Origin: Bifidobacterium breve | GTDB taxonomy: Bacteria > Actinomycetota > Acidimicrobiia > IMCC26256 > PALSA-555 | NCBI GenBank assembly: GCA_945889545.1 | Contig: CAMDCC010000007.1 | Location: 1-28,606 of the forward strand | Length of the DNA stretch: 28,606 bases | Direction: 5' to 3' | Made by a program: the position numbers and the translations under genes | The notes under the pieces: model-generated | Told to the model about the DNA's origin: nothing | What the model saw: the letters and a program-made list of their open reading frames with translations, nothing else | Database searches by the model: none | Shown here: piece by piece, positions 8,319 through 14,311 of the stretch | Layout: each line of letters starts with the position of its first letter | How positions within the stretch are numbered: position 1 is the first letter of the stretch

Positions 8319-8327
8319 CCTGCCGCG

Positions 8328-8795
8328 GTGGAGCTCATCGCCGGTTTCATCGTCGTCGCCGCGGTGATCGCCATCGCAGCAGTGGTGGTGATCCGCGAGG
8401 CCGGTCGGCTCGCACGCACGCCCCCGCCTGCCATCTTCGACATTGAAGACGCGTTCGACTGGATCGTCGAGCACCTCCCCGACGACGCGGCCGCCACGCT
8501 CTCTGCGCAGGACGTGCACCGCATCCTCGACCTCCAGATGGAGTTCTTCGAGCGCTACGGCCCGCTAGGAGGGGTGGTCGAGCCAAACGGTGCGACCAAG
8601 TCTTCGGACGGTCCGCCAAGTGGTCCGGCAGTGGTGGGCGGTGGCGACGAGATCGGCTACATCGTCGCCCGGTCGGCGGAGACGGGCGAGGCGTACATCC
8701 CTGAGCAGGTGGACGCAGTCGTGGAGGTCCAGCTCGCCTACTTGCGGGCGATCGGCGCTGTGGGCCCGCCGGCCGAGGCTTCTGAGGACGACTGA
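8328..8795 (+). CDS. membrane-anchored protein of unknown function
   Basis: A 155-residue protein. Residues 3-23 form one N-terminal membrane helix (ELIAGFIVVAAVIAIAAVVV), followed by a cytoplasmic-type domain: DIEDAFDWIVEHLPDDAAATLSAQDV-HRILDLQMEFFERYG (about 38-79), a Gly/Ser/Pro-rich linker (about 85-106), and a helical C-terminal part with EQVDAVVEVQLAYLRAIGAVG. I do not recognise the family. The GTG start is supported by a TAGCCT box ending 6 bases upstream, which overlaps the stop of the MauE-like gene, so it may have its own leaderless transcript. Strong G/C third positions support real coding. Confidence 0.7.
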   Translation: MELIAGFIVVAAVIAIAAVVVIREAGRLARTPPPAIFDIEDAFDWIVEHLPDDAAATLSAQDVHRILDLQMEFFERYGPLGGVVEPNGATKSSDGPPSGPAVVGGGDEIGYIVARSAETGEAYIPEQVDAVVEVQLAYLRAIGAVGPPAEASEDD

Positions 8796-8809
8796 GGAAG
8801 AAAGTGCAC

Positions 8810-8828
8810 CGCGCGGGCGACCCGCGCG
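8810..8828 (+). terminator. candidate terminator hairpin after the unknown membrane protein
   Basis: CGCGCGGG and CCCGCGCG pair over 8 bp around a CGA loop, 14 bases after the stop at 8795, and are followed by TGGTACATATTT, which is weakly T-rich. The same AT-rich stretch contains a possible -10 box for the next unit. Confidence 0.4.
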
Positions 8829-8869
8829 TGGTACATATTTCGTCACCAGAGAAGGGAGGTGGTCCACAC

Positions 8870-8911
8870 ATGCATGATCGTTACGGGACCCTGGAGGTGC
8901 GAGGCCGCTAG
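8870..8911 (+). CDS. 13-codon mini-ORF with very strong ribosome binding site
   Basis: ATG at 8870 opens MHDRYGTLEVRGR and stops at TAG 8909-8911. The preceding AGGGAGGTGGTCC matches the anti-Shine-Dalgarno end of 16S rRNA over about 12 bases, allowing one G-U pair, and lies 4 bases from the start codon. Such an extended match is far stronger than for any other gene in the window, which argues for efficient ribosome loading. An overlapping ATG at 8874 opens a different frame to 9083 (Trp-rich, unfamiliar). Function unknown; a leader peptide is one possibility. Confidence 0.3.
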   Translation: MHDRYGTLEVRGR

Positions 8912-9030
8912 GCCGCACATCACCGGCTGGACTGCTTGGCGGAGTTTCACCGCCGCACCGGCACCGATACCCGGCGGGGAGTGGTCCCTCCCGCGTTCGA
9001 CGGGTCGGTGTTTCTTACAGCCTCATGGGT

Positions 9031-9056
9031 GGGCGGGGTGCTTCGGCACCCCGCCC
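9031..9056 (+). terminator. strong UUCG-capped hairpin, probable terminator
   Basis: GGGCGGGGTGC and GCACCCCGCCC form a perfect 11-bp stem closed by TTCG. It lies 37 bases before the start of the small gene at 9093. It has no T-run, but this stem-and-tetraloop form is common for actinobacterial terminators. Confidence 0.6.
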
Positions 9057-9080
9057 ATTCGCGTCCATTTCGTCTCCAAC

Positions 9081-9086
9081 TAGATT
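9081..9086 (+). promoter_or_regulatory. candidate -10 box for the 63-residue gene
   Basis: TAGATT (TAnnnT) ends 6 bases before ATG 9093, just downstream of the UUCG hairpin. The spacing fits a leaderless transcript; no Shine-Dalgarno sequence is visible. Confidence 0.4.
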
Positions 9087-9092
9087 CGGCCT

Positions 9093-9284
9093 ATGGAGAA
9101 GCCGACGCGTTTCGAGCACGTGCGCTACCTCGGCGACAAGCGAACCCAGCGAGTCCTCGACCTCGACGCGCTCGACGATCCGGCGGTCGCCGCGCAAGTG
9201 CAGGAGCTGCTCGCATCGGAGGCGTTCGCCACCTTCGGCCCCGACACGCTCGCCGAAGCCCGCAACCGCGGCTACAAGCCCTAA
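9093..9284 (+). CDS. small conserved-looking protein of unknown function
   Basis: A 63-residue soluble, charged protein. It begins MEKPTRFEHVRYLGDKRTQRV, has a helical middle (DDPAVAAQVQELLASEAFATF), and ends FGPDTLAEARNRGYKP. There is no signal peptide or membrane helix. Codon use is strongly G/C at third positions, which supports real coding. I do not know its function. Its ATG follows a TAGATT box by 6 bases, so it probably has its own leaderless promoter behind the upstream UUCG hairpin. A 47-bp palindromic element follows its stop after 7 bases and leads into the hydrolase. Confidence 0.65.
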   Translation: MEKPTRFEHVRYLGDKRTQRVLDLDALDDPAVAAQVQELLASEAFATFGPDTLAEARNRGYKP

Positions 9285-9291
9285 GAACGGA

Positions 9292-9338
9292 TTCTCGGCA
9301 CGTTCAAGGCGTCCATGTGTTGTTCAGCGTGCCGAGAA
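9292..9338. repeat. 47-bp palindromic dispersed element, copy 1
   Basis: The right arm GTTCAGCGTGCCGAGAA (9322-9338) is identical to that of copy 2 at 16948-16964. The left arm keeps TTCTCGGCACG and then diverges, so the perfect stem with the right arm is 12 bp when flanking A/T bases are included (9291-9302 with 9328-9339). The total length is 47 bases in both copies. The last A of the element is the A of the hydrolase ATG, and in that frame the right arm reads FSVPR. Confidence 0.85.
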
Positions 9339-10132
9339 TGTCAGTCGCCCTTGCATGCCGGGACGCCCACGCCGTCGAGGATACTTGCCGCCTGGACATC
9401 ACCATCTCGACCGAGCACTCGCGACTTGTCGGACATCTCGCGACACCGGTAACGCCGGCGGCTGCACCCGGCGTCGTGTTGTGTCACGGGTTCCCGACCG
9501 GGCCTCGCGGCGCGATCACGTCGGCGACCACATTTCCCGAGTTGGCAGACCGCATCACGCGCGAGACGGGATGTGTCGCGCTGGCGTTCAACTGCCGCGG
9601 CGCGGGCGCAAGCGAAGGCGACTTCTCGGTTGCGGGATGGCTCGACGACATCCGCGCCGCGGTCGGCGAGCTCGACGATCGTCCCGAGGTGAACGGCGTG
9701 TGGCTCGTCGGCGTTGCCGAGGGCGGCGCGCTCGCGATCACCGTGGCCGCAACCGACCAGCGTGTGCACGGCGTCGCGACGTTGGCCGCGCCGTTGACAT
9801 TGGGCGAGTGGGCGCGTGAGACCGGTCGGCTGCTCGAGTACGCCCGGCGCATCGGAATGGTACGCACGCCGGGATTCCCCGAGTCGATCAGCGGGTGGAG
9901 TCGGGAGGTTGCCGCGATCGATGCTGGCGCGTCCGCACGCGAACTGGCCCCGCGGCCGTTGTTCGTGCTCCACGGTTCCGACGACGAGGAGGTTTCGCTC
10001 GACGACGCGCGCCTGCTCGCCGACGCTGCCGCGCCCAACTCCGAATTGCGTGTGGTGCAGGCCGCCGGCCACGAGCTGCGTCACGACCCCCGAGCGATCG
10101 CCGCCCTGCTCGGCTGGCTCGACCGGCTGTAG
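9338..10132 (+). CDS. alpha/beta hydrolase-fold protein lacking the nucleophile serine
   Basis: A 264-residue alpha/beta hydrolase of the S33 / dienelactone-hydrolase-like type. The oxyanion-strand motif is VVLCHGFPTG (46-55), and NCRGAGASEG (85-94) is the usual second loop. The nucleophile elbow reads G125-V-A127-E-G129 where GxSxG is expected, so Ala replaces Ser (codon GCC). The acid (HGSDDE, D215/D216) and the histidine (GHELRHDP, H245 or H249) remain. It is therefore probably non-hydrolytic, or uses another chemistry. ATG 9338 is the likely start; the frame is open upstream through the palindromic element (TTG 9320 would add LFSVPR). It converges on the minus glycosyltransferase with 3 bases between the stops. 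Confidence 0.75.
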   Translation: MSVALACRDAHAVEDTCRLDITISTEHSRLVGHLATPVTPAAAPGVVLCHGFPTGPRGAITSATTFPELADRITRETGCVALAFNCRGAGASEGDFSVAGWLDDIRAAVGELDDRPEVNGVWLVGVAEGGALAITVAATDQRVHGVATLAAPLTLGEWARETGRLLEYARRIGMVRTPGFPESISGWSREVAAIDAGASARELAPRPLFVLHGSDDEEVSLDDARLLADAAAPNSELRVVQAAGHELRHDPRAIAALLGWLDRL

Positions 10133-10135
10133 TTC

Positions 10136-11266
10136 TTAGCGGGGCTGACGGCCGGCGACTCGGCGGTAGACGTCGGCGAGCTCGTTGGCGGTCTGCTCCC
10201 ATGTGAACCGGCGGACCCGCTCACGGCCGCGGCTCACGAGGTCGGCGCGCACGGCGTCGTCGGTCAACACGGTCTGCAGCGCCCCGGCGATGGCGTCCAC
10301 GTCGGCAGGATCTGGGAGGAGCGCCGCGTCGCCGAGGACTTCGGGCAGCGCGCCCGCGTTCGACGCCACGACCGGGATGCCGATCTGCATCGCTTCGAGG
10401 GGCGGGTGGCCGAAGCCTTCGTAGATCGACGGGTACGCCAGCGTGGTCGCGCCGGCAACGAGGTCACGCCGATCCACGTCCTCGACGTACCCGAGGCGTC
10501 GAACTCGGTTGCCGTGGCGCGCCGCGGCCACGGCGGCGTCGAACTCCTCCACGCCCCATCCATCGGGGCCGGCAACGACGAGCACGAGGTCGGGGTCGGC
10601 TGCGGCGACAGCATCGAACGCCCGCACGAGGTTCGGGAGGTTCTTGCGCGGTTCGACCGTGCCGAGCGTGATCACGTAGCGCTCGGTGCCCGCGAGCGCG
10701 TGGCCGTGGGAAGCATCGCCCCCGGTCGACGGCACCAAGCCGCTGTACACACGCACGACACGCTCGGGCTCCACGTCGAAGTGCTCACGCACCTCGGCGG
10801 CAACGAAATCGCTCACGGTGTGGATCACTGCACCGCGGTCGATGGCAAGTTTGATATAGCGCGGGAACGTGAGCGCGTCGGGCGTGCTCATCTCTGGGTA
10901 GTACACGAACGACAGGTCGTGGACAGTCGCGATCACCGGGGCCCGTGCTGGCGGTGCCACAAAGTTCGGTGCATGCACCACATCCACTGCGCCGGTCCAG
11001 AGCTCGGCCTTCGGAATCGGGGTGTGTCGCCACAACATTCGAGTGAGGCGGGCGGGGGTGTGATGCGTGCGGGCCCGCACATTGCGCGGCACCTCGTGCA
11101 CCAGGCTCCGGCGCCCCCGCAGCGTGACCGCGAACGCCGTGATGTCGAGGTCGTCGTGAGTAGCGAGCGCACGAAGGAGGTGGCTCACCATCTGGCCGAC
11201 GCCGGTACGTGGGCCGAGCAATGCGGTCGCCTCGACGCCCACCCGCAGACGCGGCGTCTCCGTCAT
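10136..11266 (-). CDS. GT4-family glycosyltransferase
   Basis: A 376-residue GT-B fold enzyme of normal GT4 length. The N-lobe has TGVGQMVSHLLRAL, then VDVVHAPNFVAP and VIATVHDLSFVYYPE. The C-lobe has LGTVEPRKNLPNLVRAF, the sugar-nucleotide contact region, and the E-x7-E motif EGFGHPPLE. The pattern resembles mannosyl- and rhamnosyl-transferases that act on undecaprenyl-linked oligosaccharides. It begins 19 bases after the flippase stop on the same strand, so the two probably form one operon devoted to glycan assembly and export. The exact sugar cannot be read from sequence. Confidence 0.9.
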   Translation of the reverse strand: MTETPRLRVGVEATALLGPRTGVGQMVSHLLRALATHDDLDITAFAVTLRGRRSLVHEVPRNVRARTHHTPARLTRMLWRHTPIPKAELWTGAVDVVHAPNFVAPPARAPVIATVHDLSFVYYPEMSTPDALTFPRYIKLAIDRGAVIHTVSDFVAAEVREHFDVEPERVVRVYSGLVPSTGGDASHGHALAGTERYVITLGTVEPRKNLPNLVRAFDAVAAADPDLVLVVAGPDGWGVEEFDAAVAAARHGNRVRRLGYVEDVDRRDLVAGATTLAYPSIYEGFGHPPLEAMQIGIPVVASNAGALPEVLGDAALLPDPADVDAIAGALQTVLTDDAVRADLVSRGRERVRRFTWEQTANELADVYRRVAGRQPR

Positions 11267-11285
11267 GTTGATTTCGTCATGGCGC

Positions 11286-12641
11286 TCAGAGCTCGAGCGG
11301 TTCGTGCTCGATCTGCTCCGCCAGTCGCGCGAGGGCCTCGTCGTCGGGGATGATCCCGGCGCGCATGCGAATGAAGAGCATCACACCCATCGTTGCCGCG
11401 GAAGCGAACGCGCCGATGATGAAGGCGATCTCGACGGCTTCGCGATCGAACCGGTTGTGCTCGGATGCAAGGAACACCGCGACGAACGCGACGATGCCGG
11501 TGAGCCAGGCCACCAGCACGCGCCAATGCCCCATGAGCGCGATCAACGCCTGTGCGAGCGTGAGCGCAAGGATGAAGATGCTGCTGCCGGCAGTCAGCAG
11601 AGCGAGATCCTCGTGGCCGAGGTCGAACTTCTTGCCGAACAGGATCTCGCCCACCTGGGGTCCGAGCGTGGCCGCGGCGAGCACGCCGATCCCCCCGACG
11701 CTCACGATGACGACCACCAGCTTGCGCAGCCCGGTGCGGAACTCGTCCTGGCGCCCTGCGCCCGCGAGACCTGCGAGCTTCGGGAGGAGGGCGGCCTGCA
11801 CGGCCTGGAACAACAAGATCGGGATCCGGGCGAGGAACACGCCGGCGAGGAAGTTCGCGACCTCCGTGGCCTGGTCGCCGGCGCGCACGAGCACGGCGCC
11901 GAGGAACGGGGCGTACCCAAGCGCCTGCGCGGAGATCGACGCGAAGAAGAGGAAACCGAGATTGGTGGACAGCTCCGACCACGGCGCGTGCGGGCCGGGT
12001 GTGAGCAGCTGACGTTCTCGGGAGAGCGCGAGTGCGGCGGCGAAGGCGGGTGGCAATGCGAGGCACAGTCCGTACCACGCGGGATCGCCCACGTCGGCAA
12101 TCGCGAGCGCGGCGCACGGCACGAAACGGAACACACCCTCAGCCCCGATGATGAGCCCGTACGAACCGAACCGCGCGCTCCCCGACAGCGTGCCGCGGGC
12201 GAGGTGCTGGGTGCCATAGGTGAACAGCGCGATCACGAGGCACATCGCGAGGCCGGTGCTGCCCTCGAAGAGGTCGTCGATGAGTGGCGTGCCGGCAGCC
12301 GCGGCGCCCGCCACGATGGCCAGGATGATCGTGAGCACCAGGCCGGCGATCGCCGCACGCTCCACGACCGGACGGCCCCCGAGGCCCTTCACGCGCCGAT
12401 CGGCGAGCGCGCGGCCTACCTCTTGCTCGAGCGGAAGGTAGAAGCCGGGAGCCAGGACGAACACGAAGACCCAGAGCCCGTTGAGCGCGTTGTAGTTGGC
12501 TTCGGTGAGCGCTCGGAACGACAGGATCTGGAAGCCGTAGGCGCTGAGCCCGGCCACGAGCAGACCTGCGCCCACGACGAAGGTGCCTTCCGGCAAGGGC
12601 CGGCGGGCCGCCTCGATCAGGCGCTGGGTGCGTTGTGCCAT
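11286..12641 (-). CDS. polysaccharide flippase-like membrane protein (Wzx/MATE-type)
   Basis: A 451-residue very hydrophobic protein with about 12 membrane helices spread along its length, the size and topology of Wzx/RfbX-type lipid-linked oligosaccharide flippases of the MOP superfamily. Supporting segments are the N-terminal LSAYGFQILSFRALTEANYNAL, the central FLARIPILLFQAVQAALLPKLAGLAG, which is typical of O-antigen flippases, and a later FGKKFDLGHEDLALL loop. It would move undecaprenyl-linked glycan units across the membrane. It is first in a minus operon with a GT4 gene. A very short + gene starts 62 bases upstream in the opposite direction, with -10-like boxes on both strands at 12686-12692. 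Confidence 0.8.
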   Translation of the reverse strand: MAQRTQRLIEAARRPLPEGTFVVGAGLLVAGLSAYGFQILSFRALTEANYNALNGLWVFVFVLAPGFYLPLEQEVGRALADRRVKGLGGRPVVERAAIAGLVLTIILAIVAGAAAAGTPLIDDLFEGSTGLAMCLVIALFTYGTQHLARGTLSGSARFGSYGLIIGAEGVFRFVPCAALAIADVGDPAWYGLCLALPPAFAAALALSRERQLLTPGPHAPWSELSTNLGFLFFASISAQALGYAPFLGAVLVRAGDQATEVANFLAGVFLARIPILLFQAVQAALLPKLAGLAGAGRQDEFRTGLRKLVVVIVSVGGIGVLAAATLGPQVGEILFGKKFDLGHEDLALLTAGSSIFILALTLAQALIALMGHWRVLVAWLTGIVAFVAVFLASEHNRFDREAVEIAFIIGAFASAATMGVMLFIRMRAGIIPDDEALARLAEQIEHEPLEL

Positions 12642-12702
12642 GCGATCAAGCCGTTTCCCGAACCGGGCCCCTCAGGGCACGGCGAGCATAATGGCCGGAC
12701 CG

Positions 12703-12792
12703 ATGAGCACCCGGATGCTCCTGATCTTGGCCGCGTTGTGCGCCGTTGCGATCTTGGCCGCTTCGGCCGTCTCCATCCTCGTTGCGCACTGA
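12703..12792 (+). CDS. 29-residue single-pass membrane peptide
   Basis: ATG 12703 opens a 29-residue product (MSTRMLLILAALCAVAIL, then AASAVSILVAH) that is almost one membrane helix with a short basic N-terminus, giving an N-in orientation. An in-frame ATG at 12691 would add four residues. A CATAAT box at 12687-12692 would place a transcript start a few bases before the ATG. It lies between the divergent flippase and the dihydrolipoamide dehydrogenase and ends 72 bases before the latter. It is too short for homology judgement; composition and promoter spacing are the only support. Confidence 0.4.
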   Translation: MSTRMLLILAALCAVAILAASAVSILVAH

Positions 12793-12864
12793 CGCATGAC
12801 CAATACTTGCTGGGTCCTGTACCCCTAGGTCGCCAGCCCCCACGCTTGTGGGGCGAGGAGCCCC

Positions 12865-14247
12865 TTGGCTGATCATTTCGACGTCGTCGTCCTCGGTGGG
12901 GGACCTGGTGGCTACGCGACTGCGCTGTACGGCGCAGCCGCGGGGCTGCGCATCGCGCTGGTCGAAGAGCAGCGGGTCGGTGGCACATGCCTGCACCAGG
13001 GGTGCATCCCGGCGAAGGCGCTGCTCCAGACGGCCGAGGTCCTCCGCACCGTGCGCGGCGCCAAGGAGTTCGGTGTCGAGGCCGGCGAGCCGACGCTCGA
13101 TCTGCGGGCGAGCCAGCTGCGCAAGCAGCAGGTCATCGACCGGTTGACGAAGGGACTCGAAACGCTCCTCAAGGGGCGCGAGGTCACGGTGATCGCAGGT
13201 ACGGGTGTCGTGGTCGATGCCGGCGCGCATCGCGTGCGCACTGGCGACGGCACCGAGGTTGAAGGCGACGCACTCGTGCTCGCAACCGGCTCGTCGCCGC
13301 GGTCGCTCCCCGGTCTCGACTTTGACGGCTCGCGCATCCTGTCCTCCGACCACGTGCTCGAGTACGAGGAACCGCCGAAGCGGGTAGCGATCATCGGTGC
13401 GGGTGCCGTCGGCTGCGAGTTCGCGTCGATGCTCGCCGACATCGGAACCGAGGTGACGCTGCTCGAAGCGCTTCCTCGCATCCTGCCCGGCGTGGATGCC
13501 GAAGTGTCGGTTGCGCTGGCGCGCGCGTTTCGCCGTCGCAACATCTCGGCGCACGCCGGCGCGCGCGTCACGAGCATCGAAGGCACACGCGAACTGTCGG
13601 TTGCGTTCGAGGGTCCCGAGGGCGCGACGACCGTGTTGGTCGACAACGTCATCGTCAGCATCGGTCGGTCGCCGCGCACGGCGGGGATCGGCCTCGAAGA
13701 GTCTGGCGTCGATCTCGATCGCAACGGGTTCGTTCGGGTCGACGGCCACATGCAGACCGCTGTGCCCGGCGTCTACGCCGTCGGCGATATCGTCGACACT
13801 CCGCAGCTCGCGCACGTGGCGTTTGCCGAAGCGATCGTTGCGATCAAGTCGATCCTCGGCGAAGACGCACAGCCGATCCAATACGACAAGGTTCCGTGGG
13901 GCATCTACTGCCACCCGGAGGTTGCGTTCGCCGGTCTCACCGAAGAGCAGGCGCGCGAGCGGGGCTACGACGTCGTCACCGCGGTGCAGCGCTTCGTGGG
14001 CGACGGGCGCGCCCTGATCATTGGCGAGCCCGAGGGGATCGTGAAGATCGTGGCCGAACGCGATGGTCCGATCCTCGGTGTGCACATCGTCGGACCGTGG
14101 GCCACCGAGCTCATTGCCGAGGGGTACCTCGCGGTGAACTGGGAGGCGTCGCCCGAGGAGATCTCGACGCTCGTCCACGCACACCCCACCCTGAGTGAGG
14201 TGTTCGGCGAGGCGACCCTCGCGCTCACCGGACGGCCACTCCATTGA
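12865..14247 (+). CDS. lpd: dihydrolipoamide dehydrogenase (E3)
   Basis: A 460-residue flavoprotein disulfide reductase that reoxidises dihydrolipoamide on E2 and passes electrons to NAD+. It has the FAD motif GGGPGG (11-16), the redox disulfide in GGTCLHQGCIPAK (C42, C47), the NAD motif GAGAVGCEFASMLADIG, the second FAD motif YAVGDIVDTPQLAHVA, and the C-terminal dimer-interface base dyad HAHPTLSE (H440, E445). The start is TTG 12865, with GAGGAG 4 bases before it; a small CCCCAC/GTGGGG hairpin (12838-12853) precedes this site. It is followed after 64 bases by the E2 gene, so both subunits are likely co-expressed. The enzyme is cytosolic and shared among 2-oxoacid dehydrogenase complexes. Confidence 0.95.
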   Translation: MADHFDVVVLGGGPGGYATALYGAAAGLRIALVEEQRVGGTCLHQGCIPAKALLQTAEVLRTVRGAKEFGVEAGEPTLDLRASQLRKQQVIDRLTKGLETLLKGREVTVIAGTGVVVDAGAHRVRTGDGTEVEGDALVLATGSSPRSLPGLDFDGSRILSSDHVLEYEEPPKRVAIIGAGAVGCEFASMLADIGTEVTLLEALPRILPGVDAEVSVALARAFRRRNISAHAGARVTSIEGTRELSVAFEGPEGATTVLVDNVIVSIGRSPRTAGIGLEESGVDLDRNGFVRVDGHMQTAVPGVYAVGDIVDTPQLAHVAFAEAIVAIKSILGEDAQPIQYDKVPWGIYCHPEVAFAGLTEEQARERGYDVVTAVQRFVGDGRALIIGEPEGIVKIVAERDGPILGVHIVGPWATELIAEGYLAVNWEASPEEISTLVHAHPTLSEVFGEATLALTGRPLH

Positions 14248-14254
14248 GTTGCGG

Positions 14255-14299
14255 CCGATTGAGACGGGACCGATTGAGACGGGACCCATTCAGAGGGGA
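14255..14299 (+). repeat. three 15-bp tandem units upstream of the E2 gene
   Basis: CCGATTGAGACGGGA is repeated exactly at 14255-14269 and 14270-14284, then as CCCATTCAGAGGGGA at 14285-14299. The third unit supplies the purine-rich Shine-Dalgarno-like AGAGGGGA, 12 bases before GTG 14312. The unit is a multiple of three bases and lies wholly between lpd and the E2 gene. Confidence 0.9.
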
Positions 14300-14311
14300 G
14301 AGGACCACCCC

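Larger units (their letters stand above)
8834..9056 (+). ncRNA. candidate small structured transcript, with a mini-ORF and UUCG terminator
   Basis: The unit has a possible -10 box (CATATT, 8834-8839), then a long Shine-Dalgarno sequence AAGGGAGGTGGTCC (8852-8865), a 13-codon ORF, and a run of local hairpins: GTGC-ga-GGCC/GGCC-GCAC (8897-8918), GGCGG/CCGCC (8938-8954) and GGGA/TCCC (8977-8988). It ends in an 11-bp UUCG-capped hairpin at 9031-9056. No long ORF is convincing: the frame that stays open past the mini-ORF stop has no stop before the terminator. I do not recognise an Rfam class. It could be a small RNA, or a leader for the small gene at 9093. Confidence 0.35.

Noticed and set aside
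8936..9337. N-terminal extension of the hydrolase frame back to TTG 8936
   Set aside because: It would run across the UUCG hairpin, the 63-residue gene in another frame and the palindromic element; the hydrolase fold begins after ATG 9338.
9291..9339. Palindromic element copy 1 as a simple transcription terminator
   Set aside because: There is no T-run, the start codon of the next gene lies on its end, and the second copy is translated inside a gene, so a terminator role alone does not fit.
9315..9452. Cys-rich frame starting MCCSACREC at ATG 9315, like a CxxC zinc peptide
   Set aside because: The cysteines arise from the palindromic element read in a second frame, no ribosome site is present, and the frame lacks coding bias.
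11265..12872. 535-codon + frame opposite the flippase
   Set aside because: Composition is Glu/Arg/His-rich without any fold; the minus frame has the expected regular membrane helices.
12646..14289. 547-codon minus open frame opposite lpd
   Set aside because: The opposite strand encodes a textbook dihydrolipoamide dehydrogenase; the long antisense frame follows from high GC content.
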